From JAZPYZ01 sp045544455 (GTDB lineage: Bacteria > Bacillota > Clostridia > Oscillospirales > Acutalibacteraceae), in the NCBI GenBank assembly GCA_045544455.1, contig JAZPYZ010000019.1, positions 1-64,000 on the forward strand: 64,000 nucleotides of DNA. Direction: 5' to 3'. Positions within the stretch are counted from its first letter, which is position 1; the number at the start of each line of letters is the position of its first letter. Positions 52,289 to 61,198 of the stretch are shown piece by piece. The notes under the pieces were generated by a model that saw nothing but the letters and a program-made list of their open reading frames with translations, was not told where the DNA came from and did not search any database. Position numbers and translations under genes: made by a program.

Positions 52289-53941
52289 ATGACTGCTCTG
52301 GAAAAATTAGCAAACACCTTGTTTCCGGATATCGATAAAACACCGGCGGATTATGAGGCGTTGTATCCGGTGCGCGACCTGAAAGAAGGCGCACGGGTTA
52401 CACGGATCGCTCCCAGTCCCACCGGCTATCTGCATCTGGGTGTATTGTTTACCGCTATGATCAATCGATTGACCGCTAACGTCAGTGACGGTCTATTTTA
52501 TTTCCGGTTGGAAGACACCGATAAAAAACGTGAAGTAGACGGCGGTGCTGAAGATATTTTGACCGGTCTGCAAGAATACGGTATCACCATCGACGAAGGA
52601 TTTACCGCACCGAACACGGTCGAAGGCCTGTATGCCCCGTACCAACAAAGCAAACGCGGCGAAATTTATCGCGCATATGTCAAAGATCTGGTTATCAAAG
52701 GGCTTGCCTATCCGTGCTTCTGTACCGCAGAACAACTCGGAGCCGTGCGTGAAGTGCAAGAAGCAAACAAACGCCGCACCGGTTATTACGGGGACGACGC
52801 GGTATGCCGTAAACTGACGCCGGAGCAAGCGTGTGAACGCATCGTACAAGGCGAACCCTATGTGGTGCGGTTACGTTCGGACGGCGACGAAAACCGCCGT
52901 ATCAAGTTTGACGATATGATCAAAGGCACGATTGAAATGCCGGAAAACGATCAAGATATTGTGTTGCTGAAATCCGACGGTATTCCCACCTACCATTTTG
53001 CTCACGCGGTGGACGATCATTTGATGCGCACCACCCACGTTATTCGCGGAGATGAGTGGATCGCCTCGGTGCCGGTTCACCTGCAACTGTTCCGTTTGTT
53101 AGGGTTTAAACCGCCGAAATACGCACACGTCAGCCCGATCATGAAAGAAGAAAACGGCAGCAAGCGCAAATTGTCCAAGCGGAAAGATCCCGAAGCGGCG
53201 GTACACTATTACGCACAACAAGGGTATCCGGCGGACAGCGTAGTGGAATATCTGATGACCATCGCCAACAGTGATTTTGAAGAATGGCGCAAACGCAATG
53301 CCACTGCCCCGCGTAGCGCGTTCCCGTTCAATCTCAAAAAAATGAACCAATCCGGTGCTTTGTTCGACCTGAACAAGCTCAACGATGTCAGTAAAAACAT
53401 CATTGCCGGTATGACGTCGGCCGATATTACCGCGCTGGTACGCGCCTGGGCGGCACAACACGATCCGTCGTTCTCGCAGTTGATCGAACGCGATCCGGCC
53501 TATTTACAAGGCATTTTGGCTATCGACCGCGACAACGCAAAACCGCGTAAAGATATTGCCAAATGGAACGACGTGCCGGAATTCGCCGCCTATTTCTTCA
53601 ACGAGACCTATATGCCTTGTTTTGAAAAACCGGATACCATTTCGGCCGAAGATGCGGCGGCAGTCCTGCAAGCATACGCCAAGGTGTACGATCCCGAACA
53701 GGACAAGCAACAATGGTTTGATACCGTTAAATCCATCTGCGAACCGCTTGGTTTTTGCCCCGATACCAAACAATATAAGCAACAACCCGAGGCGTATAAA
53801 GGCAGCGTCGGCGACGTAAGCACCTTGATTCGTATGGCGGTCACCGGACGGCGCAACACGCCGGATCTGTGTGCCATTATGAAACTGCTCGGCAAAGACG
53901 AAGTGCAACGCCGTTTACAACAAACCATTGACCAGTTATGA
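52289..53941 (+). CDS. gltX: Glutamate-tRNA ligase
   Basis: The 550-residue class I synthetase has the HIGH-like PSPTGYLHLG and the KMSKS-like KLSKRKDPEA. It is longer than typical GltX (about 480) and close to some Clostridia forms with an extended C-terminus. It is followed 15 bases later by glnS. Presence of both enzymes suggests direct Gln-tRNA charging. GGAGG precedes the ATG. Confidence 0.93.
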   Translation: MTALEKLANTLFPDIDKTPADYEALYPVRDLKEGARVTRIAPSPTGYLHLGVLFTAMINRLTANVSDGLFYFRLEDTDKKREVDGGAEDILTGLQEYGITIDEGFTAPNTVEGLYAPYQQSKRGEIYRAYVKDLVIKGLAYPCFCTAEQLGAVREVQEANKRRTGYYGDDAVCRKLTPEQACERIVQGEPYVVRLRSDGDENRRIKFDDMIKGTIEMPENDQDIVLLKSDGIPTYHFAHAVDDHLMRTTHVIRGDEWIASVPVHLQLFRLLGFKPPKYAHVSPIMKEENGSKRKLSKRKDPEAAVHYYAQQGYPADSVVEYLMTIANSDFEEWRKRNATAPRSAFPFNLKKMNQSGALFDLNKLNDVSKNIIAGMTSADITALVRAWAAQHDPSFSQLIERDPAYLQGILAIDRDNAKPRKDIAKWNDVPEFAAYFFNETYMPCFEKPDTISAEDAAAVLQAYAKVYDPEQDKQQWFDTVKSICEPLGFCPDTKQYKQQPEAYKGSVGDVSTLIRMAVTGRRNTPDLCAIMKLLGKDEVQRRLQQTIDQL

Positions 53942-53956
53942 AAGGTGGTTTTCCAC

Positions 53957-55651
53957 ATGTCGGAAGAAATTAAAAACGGTACCGCACCGGAAACGGTGAT
54001 GGCCGGTAACTTTATCCACGATATTATTGACGAAGAGATCAAACCGGACGGCCGGTGCTATGGACAACAGATCCACACACGTTTTCCACCGGAACCCAAC
54101 GGATATCTGCATATCGGCCACGCAAAAGCAATCTGCATCGATTTCGGAACGGCGGAAAAATATAACGGTATCTGCAATCTGCGGATGGACGATACCAACC
54201 CTACGAAAGAAGACGAAGAGTTTGTCGATGCCATCAAGGAAGATATCCACTGGCTGGGCTATGACTGGGAGGATCGCTTCTATTTTGCGTCGGATTATTT
54301 CGATACCATGTATGATTTGGCGGTTGGACTGATCAAAAAAGGCCTTGCCTACGTGTGCGAACTCACCCCCGAACAAATGCGTGAACATCGCGGCGACTTG
54401 ACTCATCCGGCGACGAGCCCCTATCGCGATCGTCCGATCGAAGAAAGTTTGATGTTGTTTGAACAGATGCGCGCCGGCAAATTTGAAGACGGACAGATGA
54501 CCTTACGCGCCAAAATCGATTTGGCCAGCGGTAACTTTAACATGCGCGATCCGGTTATTTACCGTATTAACCGGTTGCCGCACCACCGTCACGGAAACAA
54601 ATGGTGCATCTATCCGATGTACGATTACGCGCACCCGATCGAAGACGCATTGGAAGGGATCACCCATTCCCTGTGTTCGCTGGAATTCGAAGATCACCGC
54701 CCGCTATACAACTGGGTGGTAGAAAACGTTGATCTGCCGGCCCGTCCGCGTCAGATTGAATTTGCACGTTTAAACATCAACTATACGGTCATGTCCAAAC
54801 GCAAACTGCGTTGTTTGGTGGAAGAAGGGCACGTGTCCGGCTGGGACGATCCTCGCATGCCGACGTTACGCGGTCTGCGCCGTCGCGGTTACACCCCGGC
54901 TTCGATCCGCAACTTCATCGAACGAGTCGGTGTTGCCAAAGTATCCGGTACAGCCGAAGTGGCGTTGTTGGAACATTGTCTGCGCGAAGATCTTAACGCT
55001 AACGCCACCCGTGCGATGGCGGTTCTCCGTCCGATCAAACTGACCATCACCAACTATCCGGAAGGCGAAAGCGAGATCTTTGAAGTGGAAAACAATCCCG
55101 TTGATCCCGAAGCCGGTACCCACAAAGTGACCTTCTCGCGTAATCTGTGGATCGAAGCGGATGACTTTATGGAAGAACCGGTTAAAAAGTATTTCCGCAT
55201 GTTTCCGGGCAACGAAGTGCGGTTGAAATCGGCTTACGTGGTCAAATGTACCGGTTGCGTGAAAGACGAAAACGGCAATGTGATCGAAGTATTGGCGGAG
55301 TATGATCCCGAAACACGCGGCGGCAACACGCCCGACGGCCGAAAGGTGCGTGGTACCATCCACTGGGTAGATGCCGAAACCGCCTTATCCGCCGAGGTGC
55401 GCCTCTACTCTTCCCTGTTCTCCGATCCGGAACCAGAAGCCGGCGATCGCAATTTCTTGGATTTCATCAACCCGGAATCGCTTGAAACTCTGACTGATTG
55501 CAAAATCGAATCGGCACTCGACGGCGTGCAGGCACCTGCCTCATACCAATTCCTGCGTTTAGGATATTTCTGCGTAGATAACGTGGACAGTACCGCTGAT
55601 CGTTTGGTGTTTAACCGGTCCGTTTCGCTGAAAGATAGCTTCAAAAAATAA
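53957..55651 (+). CDS. glnS: Glutamine-tRNA ligase
   Basis: The 564-residue enzyme charges tRNA-Gln directly, in place of the amidotransferase route. It has [20 protein letters not shown] (HIGH motif), [14 protein letters not shown] (KMSKS motif) and the GlnRS C-terminal beta-barrel domains. AAAGGTGG lies eight bases before ATG 53957. glnS is not universal in Clostridia and was spread by transfer, so its pairing with gltX is notable. Confidence 0.95.
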   Translation: MSEEIKNGTAPETVMAGNFIHDIIDEEIKPDGRCYGQQIHTRFPPEPNGYLHIGHAKAICIDFGTAEKYNGICNLRMDDTNPTKEDEEFVDAIKEDIHWLGYDWEDRFYFASDYFDTMYDLAVGLIKKGLAYVCELTPEQMREHRGDLTHPATSPYRDRPIEESLMLFEQMRAGKFEDGQMTLRAKIDLASGNFNMRDPVIYRINRLPHHRHGNKWCIYPMYDYAHPIEDALEGITHSLCSLEFEDHRPLYNWVVENVDLPARPRQIEFARLNINYTVMSKRKLRCLVEEGHVSGWDDPRMPTLRGLRRRGYTPASIRNFIERVGVAKVSGTAEVALLEHCLREDLNANATRAMAVLRPIKLTITNYPEGESEIFEVENNPVDPEAGTHKVTFSRNLWIEADDFMEEPVKKYFRMFPGNEVRLKSAYVVKCTGCVKDENGNVIEVLAEYDPETRGGNTPDGRKVRGTIHWVDAETALSAEVRLYSSLFSDPEPEAGDRNFLDFINPESLETLTDCKIESALDGVQAPASYQFLRLGYFCVDNVDSTADRLVFNRSVSLKDSFKK

Positions 55652-55665
55652 ACCATATTCCATCA

Positions 55666-55709
55666 ATATCCCGCTAAACACCGCATATGGTATTTAGTGG
55701 GATATTTTT
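55666..55709 (+). terminator. Terminator after glnS
   Basis: Stem AATATCCCGCTAAA / TTTAGTGGGATATT followed by T residues. Confidence 0.75.
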
Positions 55710-55721
55710 ATTAATTTTTCG

Positions 55722-55750
55722 TTGACTTTATTGGTTTAATGTGTTAAAAT
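55722..55750 (+). promoter_or_regulatory. Promoter of serC-serA
   Basis: TTGACT and TAAAAT are 17 bp apart; transcription would start about 30 bases before serC. Confidence 0.8.
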
Positions 55751-55788
55751 TTTAATTACTATTTTTATTTTTATTGGGGGTCTCAAAA

Positions 55789-56874
55789 ATGGCAAGAGTT
55801 TACAATTTTTCAGCCGGTCCGTCGATGTTGCCGGAAAGCGTATTGCGCAAAGCAGCAGACGAAATGTTGGATTACAACGGATCGGGACAATCGGTGATGG
55901 AGATGTCACACCGATCGAAAACGTACGATGCCATTATCAAGGAATGTGAAGCGCTTCTCCGCGAAACGATGCAAATTCCGGATAACTACAAAGTACTGTT
56001 TTTGCAAGGCGGCGCTTCGTCCCAATTCGCGATGGTTCCGTTGAACATGATGAACAAAAACGGTAAGGCCGATTTCATTATCACCGGTCAATGGGCCAAC
56101 AAAGCGTATCAAGAAGCGGCCCGTTACGGCGATGCTTACGCGGTGGCAAGCTCGAAAGATAAAACCTTCTCGTATATCCCGAAAACCACGGCGGCGGATT
56201 TCCGTCCGGATGCCGACTATGTGCATATCTGCATGAACAACACCATCTACGGCACCAAATACCAAGAACTGCCGGATACCGGTGACGTGCCGTTGATTGC
56301 GGATATCTCGTCCTGCATCCTGTCCGAACCGATCGACGTCTCGAAATTCGCTATGCTGTATGCCGGTGCGCAGAAAAACATGGCTCCGGCCGGTTTGACG
56401 GTGGTCATTATTCGTGAGGATCTGATCGGCAACGCGCGCGATATTACTCCGACTATGTTCAATTATCAAATTCACGCTGATAACGGCTCGATGTATAACA
56501 CCCCTCCCTGCTACACCATTTACGTGTGCAAACTGGTGTTAGAATGGATCCGCGATACCATTGGCGGTCTGGATAAGATGAAAGAAATCAACGAGAAGAA
56601 AGCCAAAATCCTGTATGATTTCTTGGATCAATCCAAACTGTTTAAAGGTACGGTCGTGAAAGAAGATCGCTCGTTGATGAACGTGCCGTTTATTACCGGT
56701 AACGACGAACTGGATGCTAAATTTGTCAAAGAAGCAACCGAAGCCGGTTTTGTTAATCTGAAAGGTCACCGTTCGGTCGGTGGCATGCGTGCTTCAATCT
56801 ACAACGCGATGCCGATCGAAGGCGTTGAAAAGCTGGTTGCGTTTATGGCTGAATTCGAAAAAGCCAATGCCTAA
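55789..56874 (+). CDS. serC: Phosphoserine aminotransferase
   Basis: The 361-residue PLP enzyme makes phosphoserine from 3-phosphohydroxypyruvate. Family motifs are RVYNFSAGPSMLPESVL, FLQGGASSQFAMVPLN and the PLP lysine in YAGAQKNMAPAG. GGGGG eight bases before ATG 55789 fixes the start. serA follows after 20 bases, so the serine pathway genes are together; serB is not in the window. Confidence 0.96.
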   Translation: MARVYNFSAGPSMLPESVLRKAADEMLDYNGSGQSVMEMSHRSKTYDAIIKECEALLRETMQIPDNYKVLFLQGGASSQFAMVPLNMMNKNGKADFIITGQWANKAYQEAARYGDAYAVASSKDKTFSYIPKTTAADFRPDADYVHICMNNTIYGTKYQELPDTGDVPLIADISSCILSEPIDVSKFAMLYAGAQKNMAPAGLTVVIIREDLIGNARDITPTMFNYQIHADNGSMYNTPPCYTIYVCKLVLEWIRDTIGGLDKMKEINEKKAKILYDFLDQSKLFKGTVVKEDRSLMNVPFITGNDELDAKFVKEATEAGFVNLKGHRSVGGMRASIYNAMPIEGVEKLVAFMAEFEKANA

Positions 56875-56894
56875 TAATGAGAAGAGGAACGATT

Positions 56895-58052
56895 ATGGAA
56901 ATTCTTACTTTAAATAAGATTGCCGCTTGCGGCACCGATTTGTTTGATGAAAAATACACCGTTAGCGATAGCGTGACCGAACCGGCCGGTATTATGGTTC
57001 GTTCGGCTTCGATGCACGATATGGAACTGCCGCAATCGCTGTATGCGATTGCTCGTGCCGGTGCCGGTGTCAACAACATTCCGATCGACCGTTGCACCGA
57101 AGAAGGTGTTGTGGTATTCAACACACCAGGCGCTAACGCGAACGCTGTAAAAGAACTGGTTCTCGCCGGTTTGTTCCTGGCATCCCGTAAAGTGGTTCCG
57201 GCAATCGAATGGGCCCAAACCCTCAAAGGCAAAGGCGAAGAAGTCGGCAAATTGGTCGAAAAAGGCAAATCCGCCTATGCCGGTCCGGAAATCAAAGGTA
57301 AATCGATTGGTATCATCGGTCTTGGCGCGATCGGTATCTTGGTCGCTAACGCCGCGCAAGCGCTCGGCATGAAAGTGTACGGCTACGATCCGTATCTGTC
57401 GGTCGATGCCGCCTGGGGCTTGTCCCCTGCCATCCAACATGCCGCTACGTTGGATGAGCTTTACAACGCGTGCGATTATATCACCATTCACGTGCCGTTG
57501 ACTCCCGATACCAAAGGTATGATCAACAAAGATACCCTCGCCACTATGAAAGACGGTGTGCGCGTACTTAACTTTGCTCGTGCCGGTTTGGTTGACTCCA
57601 CCGATATGATCGAAGCGTTAGCCAGTGGCAAAGTCGCCAGTTACGTTGTGGATTTCCCGACCGACGATATGCTCGGTGTGGAAAACGTGGTAGCGATCCC
57701 CCACCTCGGTGCATCGACTCCCGAAAGCGAAGACAACTGTGCGGTAATGGCCGCCAACGAATTGATCGATTACCTGGAAAACGGTAACATCGTCAACTCG
57801 GTCAACTTCCCCAGTGTATCCGCTCCGCGCGGCATGGGTGGTCGTATTTGCATCTTACATAAAAACATTCCGAACATGCTCGCTCAGATCAGTTCGCGTG
57901 TTTCGGAAGAAGGCATCAACATCGATAACATGACCAACCGCAGTAAAAAAGATACCGCCTATACTATTTTGGATTTGGCCGGTACGCCGTCTGCCGCATG
58001 TCTCGATAAGATTGCCTCTATCGAAGGCGTTTTGCGCGTCCGCTACTTATAA
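56895..58052 (+). CDS. serA: D-3-phosphoglycerate dehydrogenase
   Basis: The 385-residue enzyme starts serine synthesis by oxidising 3-phosphoglycerate. It has the NAD site GIIGLGAIGILVANAAQALGM, the DPYLS loop, catalytic HLGASTPESE and a C-terminal ACT domain (ISSRVSEEGINIDNMTNRSK) for serine feedback. AGAGGA precedes the ATG. Confidence 0.95.
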   Translation: MEILTLNKIAACGTDLFDEKYTVSDSVTEPAGIMVRSASMHDMELPQSLYAIARAGAGVNNIPIDRCTEEGVVVFNTPGANANAVKELVLAGLFLASRKVVPAIEWAQTLKGKGEEVGKLVEKGKSAYAGPEIKGKSIGIIGLGAIGILVANAAQALGMKVYGYDPYLSVDAAWGLSPAIQHAATLDELYNACDYITIHVPLTPDTKGMINKDTLATMKDGVRVLNFARAGLVDSTDMIEALASGKVASYVVDFPTDDMLGVENVVAIPHLGASTPESEDNCAVMAANELIDYLENGNIVNSVNFPSVSAPRGMGGRICILHKNIPNMLAQISSRVSEEGINIDNMTNRSKKDTAYTILDLAGTPSAACLDKIASIEGVLRVRYL

Positions 58053-58060
58053 GTTTTCAA

Positions 58061-58093
58061 CAAGCCGCCGAAATTTCGGCGGCTTGTTTGTAT
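58061..58093 (+). terminator. Terminator after serA
   Basis: Perfect 13-bp stem CAAGCCGCCGAAA with its complement, followed by TTTG. The T-run is short. Confidence 0.75.
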
Positions 58094-58129
58094 AATCCTA
58101 TAAATTGTAGTTTTTTTGCAAAAAATGTC

Positions 58130-58158
58130 TTTTCAAACAAGATATTGTGTGTTATACT
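58130..58158 (+). promoter_or_regulatory. Promoter of the uracil permease gene
   Basis: Extended -10 TGTTATACT (TATACT at 58153-58158) with a weak -35 (TTTCAA, 58130-58135). Confidence 0.65.
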
Positions 58159-58164
58159 ATGAAA

Positions 58165-58318
58165 AGTTAGAATCTTGATCAGCGGTACAAAGAAACCGAT
58201 AAGATGCTAAGCGGCAACACACAAAGGGGTTTCAGCACCTTGTCGGAATGGGACAAGGTGCTTTTTCTTTGTGCGCTGCCCGATTCGAAACAAATTATTT
58301 TGAGGAGGTAGATTTGTC
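58165..58318 (+). promoter_or_regulatory. Attenuator-like leader of the uracil permease gene
   Basis: A strong terminator (AGCACCTTGTC / GACAAGGTGCT, loop GGAATGG, 58234-58266) lies before the gene. Upstream GAAACC (58192-58197) pairs with GGTTTC (58228-58233). An alternative outer pairing of 58213-58226 with 58267-58280 (12 of 14 bases) surrounds the terminator. I recognise neither the purine riboswitch nor the PyrR-binding loop consensus, so the sensed ligand or protein is not known. Confidence 0.65.
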
Positions 58319-59689
58319 TTGCAACTCATCTACAATGTCAAAGACAAACCCAAGTTCGGTCAGTTGATCGTGTTCGCGATCCAACAACTGCTCGCCATTA
58401 TGGCGGCAACCCTCGTCGTACCGGTCATCATCGGTAACGGCATGAGCCCTGCCGCAGCACTGTTCGGCGCCGGTATCGGCACGTTGGTTTACGTGTTGTT
58501 CACCAAAGCCAACTCCCCCGTATTTCTCGGCTCTTCGTTCGCTTTCCTAGGCTCGATGGCCGCGGCATTTGCCGGTGCAGTCAGCATGGAAGCCGGTTAC
58601 GTAGGTTTGATCATCGGTGCTATTTTCGCTGGTTTAGTGTACGTGGTCATTGCGCTGATTGTTAAATTTGTCGGCGTACAATGGATCAACAAATTGATGC
58701 CAGCGGTCGTCATTGGTCCGACGGTTGCTATCATCGGTTTATCCCTTGCCGGTAATGCGATCGGCGATCTCACTAAAGGCAGTGTTGTGATCGATAACGT
58801 GGCGGTTGCCAGTCCGTTGATCACCATTGTGTGCGGTTTGGTTACGTTGGCAGTTACCATGTTATGTGCCAGCTATGCCAAAGGCAAAAGTATGTTGCGT
58901 TTGATCCCGTTTATCATGGGTATCTTGGCCGGCTATGTCACCGCCCTGATCTTCACCTTGATCGGTAATGCGGCCGGTATCGATGCGTTGAAAGTACTGA
59001 ATTTGACTCCGTTGACCGATTTGGTAGCTAACGGCATCTCCCTCAACACCTTTGTCAGCGTTCCGGAATTCACCTTCTTGACCGCAGCAAAAGGTTTACA
59101 AGATATTGATGGCAGCTACATCGCAACGTTGGCTGTGGCATATGTTCCGGTAGCGTTCGTTGTGTTTGCCGAACATATCGCTGACCACAAAAACATCTCG
59201 TCCATCATCGAACAAGATCTGCTGGAAGAACCGGGCCTGCATCGCACCCTACTTGGTGACGGCGTTGGTTCGATGGTTGGTGCGATCTTTGGCGGTTGCC
59301 CGAACACCACCTATGGCGAATCGGTCGGTTGTGTAGCGATCACCGGTAATGCTTCGGTTGTCACCATTATTGCGGCGGCAGTCGGCGCAATCCTGATCTC
59401 GTTCATTACCCCGTTTGTGGCGTTTGTTAACTCGATCCCGTCCTGTGTCATGGGCGGTGTCTGCATGGCGTTGTACGGCTTCATCGCGGTTAGCGGTCTG
59501 AAAATGATCCAAAAAGTGGATTTGGAACAAAACAAAAACCTGTTTGTTGTATCCACCATCCTCATTGCCGGTATCGGCGGTTTGTCGGTATCGTTCGGCA
59601 AAATCACCCTGACCTCGATCGCTTGTGCTTTGATCCTCGGCATCCTGGCAAACATTATGTTGTCTAAGAGCATCGAGAGCGAAGAATAA
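58319..59689 (+). CDS. uraA: NCS2-family uracil permease
   Basis: The 456-residue membrane protein has about 14 hydrophobic segments and the NCS2 signature. FVVFAEHIADHKNISSIIEQDL and GGCPNTTYGESVG match the uracil branch. It would import uracil, possibly with xanthine as an alternative. The start is TTG with AGGAGG ten bases upstream. Its expression is probably set by the leader. Confidence 0.9.
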   Translation: MQLIYNVKDKPKFGQLIVFAIQQLLAIMAATLVVPVIIGNGMSPAAALFGAGIGTLVYVLFTKANSPVFLGSSFAFLGSMAAAFAGAVSMEAGYVGLIIGAIFAGLVYVVIALIVKFVGVQWINKLMPAVVIGPTVAIIGLSLAGNAIGDLTKGSVVIDNVAVASPLITIVCGLVTLAVTMLCASYAKGKSMLRLIPFIMGILAGYVTALIFTLIGNAAGIDALKVLNLTPLTDLVANGISLNTFVSVPEFTFLTAAKGLQDIDGSYIATLAVAYVPVAFVVFAEHIADHKNISSIIEQDLLEEPGLHRTLLGDGVGSMVGAIFGGCPNTTYGESVGCVAITGNASVVTIIAAAVGAILISFITPFVAFVNSIPSCVMGGVCMALYGFIAVSGLKMIQKVDLEQNKNLFVVSTILIAGIGGLSVSFGKITLTSIACALILGILANIMLSKSIESEE

Positions 59690-59706
59690 TTCGAGACCAA
59701 CCCAGA

Positions 59707-59738
59707 AAAAGGATCTGCTTTTGCAGATCCTTTTTCTT
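59707..59738 (+). terminator. Terminator after the uracil permease gene
   Basis: Stem AAAAAGGATCTGC / GCAGATCCTTTTT with loop TTTT. Confidence 0.88.
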
Positions 59739-59750
59739 TTGTAAATATGG

Positions 59751-59779
59751 TTGACAATCGTCGATATATGGTGTATAAT
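59751..59779 (+). promoter_or_regulatory. Consensus promoter of metK
   Basis: TTGACA (59751-59756) and TATAAT (59774-59779) are 17 bp apart, an exact sigma-A consensus. Confidence 0.9.
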
Positions 59780-59804
59780 TCCCCTCGTTGATACAATTGA
59801 ATAT

Positions 59805-59902
59805 CCCTTATCAAGAGTGACGGAGGGTCAGGCCCTATGAAGTCCGGCAACCTGCCTTAGGGGCAAGGTGCTAATTCCTGCGGCAAATGCCGACAGATGA
59901 GG
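59805..59902 (+). ncRNA. SAM-I (S-box) riboswitch
   Basis: The sequence has the S-box marks CTTATCAAGAG, then GGAGGG...CCCTATGAAG, CCGGCAACC, GGTGCTAATTCC and the closing AGATGAGG, which pairs with the CCTTATC at the 5' end. When SAM binds, the downstream terminator should form and stop metK transcription. The next gene makes SAM, which completes a feedback loop. Confidence 0.96.
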
Positions 59903-59908
59903 TTTCCC

Positions 59909-59938
59909 AAAACATCCTGTCGGTACGGGATGTTTTTT
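59909..59938 (+). terminator. Riboswitch-controlled terminator before metK
   Basis: Stem AAAACATCC / GGATGTTTT with a T-run, directly after the S-box aptamer. Confidence 0.85.
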
Positions 59939-59958
59939 ATTTTAGGAGGTACAAAACC

Positions 59959-61143
59959 ATGGCCTATCGTTTATTTACGTCAGAATCGGTTACCGAAGGG
60001 CATCCGGACAAAGTGTGTGATCAGATCTCGGATGCGGTGTTAGACGCCATTTTGGCGCAAGATGAGCATGCTCACGTAGCGTGCGAAACCACCGCCACAA
60101 CCGGTATGGTTCTGATCATGGGTGAAATCACCACGTCTTGTTACGTGGATATTCCGAAAATTGCGCGGGATGTGATCTGCGACATCGGATACGATAATCC
60201 CGACACGTTATTCGACGGACGCACTTGCGCCGTTTTAACCGCCATCGATGAACAATCCCCCGACATCGCCATGGGTGTAAACGAAGCGTTGGAAATTCGC
60301 GGCAAAGAAGGCGATAAATTTGATCAGATTGGCGCCGGAGACCAAGGGTTAATGTTTGGTTATGCTTGCGACGAAACCGATGAATTGATGCCGCTTCCGA
60401 TTTCGTTATCCCATAAACTGGCGAAACGGCTGGCGCAAGTTCGTAAAAACGGCACACTTTCTTATCTGCGACCGGACGGTAAAACCCAAGTCACGGTAGA
60501 ATACGACGGCGACACGCCGGTGCGCGTGGATACTGTGGTCGTATCGACGCAACATTCTGCAGATGTTTCGCTCGAAACCATTCGCAAAGACATGCTTAAC
60601 GAAGTGATCAAACCGGTTATTCCGGCACATTTGTTAGATGACCGCACCCATGTTTTCGTCAACCCCACCGGTCGGTTTGTGGTTGGCGGCCCGGTCGGCG
60701 ACACCGGCCTTACCGGTCGCAAGATCATCGTCGATACTTACGGTGGATATTGTGGACACGGCGGTGGCGCTTTTTCCGGAAAAGATCCGACCAAAGTCGA
60801 TCGTTCCGCTTCGTACATGGCGCGTTATGCGGCCAAAAACGTCGTAGCGGCCGGTTTGGCAAAACGGTGCGAGATCCAATTGGCCTATGCGATCGGTGTA
60901 GCGCGTCCGGTATCGGTATTGGTCGATACCCACGGCACCGGCGTGTTACCGGATGACGTTATCGCCAAAGCAGTCAACCAAGTGTTTGATTTCCGTCCGG
61001 CCGCCATCATCGAAACGTTGGAACTGCGTCGTCCAATTTATCGACGGTTAGCGGCTTACGGTCATATCGGCCGCGAAGATTTAGACGTGGTGTGGGAACG
61101 CACCGACCGTGTTGATCAACTGAAAGCGGCCATCGCACAATAA
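59959..61143 (+). CDS. metK: S-adenosylmethionine synthase
   Basis: The 394-residue enzyme makes SAM from methionine and ATP. Motifs are [33 protein letters not shown] and [22 protein letters not shown] nine bases before the ATG fixes this start; an earlier in-frame ATG at 59887 lies inside the riboswitch. Confidence 0.97.
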   Translation: MAYRLFTSESVTEGHPDKVCDQISDAVLDAILAQDEHAHVACETTATTGMVLIMGEITTSCYVDIPKIARDVICDIGYDNPDTLFDGRTCAVLTAIDEQSPDIAMGVNEALEIRGKEGDKFDQIGAGDQGLMFGYACDETDELMPLPISLSHKLAKRLAQVRKNGTLSYLRPDGKTQVTVEYDGDTPVRVDTVVVSTQHSADVSLETIRKDMLNEVIKPVIPAHLLDDRTHVFVNPTGRFVVGGPVGDTGLTGRKIIVDTYGGYCGHGGGAFSGKDPTKVDRSASYMARYAAKNVVAAGLAKRCEIQLAYAIGVARPVSVLVDTHGTGVLPDDVIAKAVNQVFDFRPAAIIETLELRRPIYRRLAAYGHIGREDLDVVWERTDRVDQLKAAIAQ

Positions 61144-61156
61144 CTCTTGAAAAGAT

Positions 61157-61198
61157 AAAAAAACGAGAGAATGTTTTCCACATTCTCTCGTTTTTTCT
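61157..61198. terminator. Bidirectional terminator between metK and the U32 peptidase gene
   Basis: A 16-bp stem AAAAAACGAGAGAATG with loop TTTTCCA and T-runs on both strands. Confidence 0.9.

Noticed and set aside
58165..58266. Purine riboswitch before the permease gene
   Set aside because: The conserved purine aptamer loops and three-way junction sequences are absent; only an attenuator-like structure is supported.
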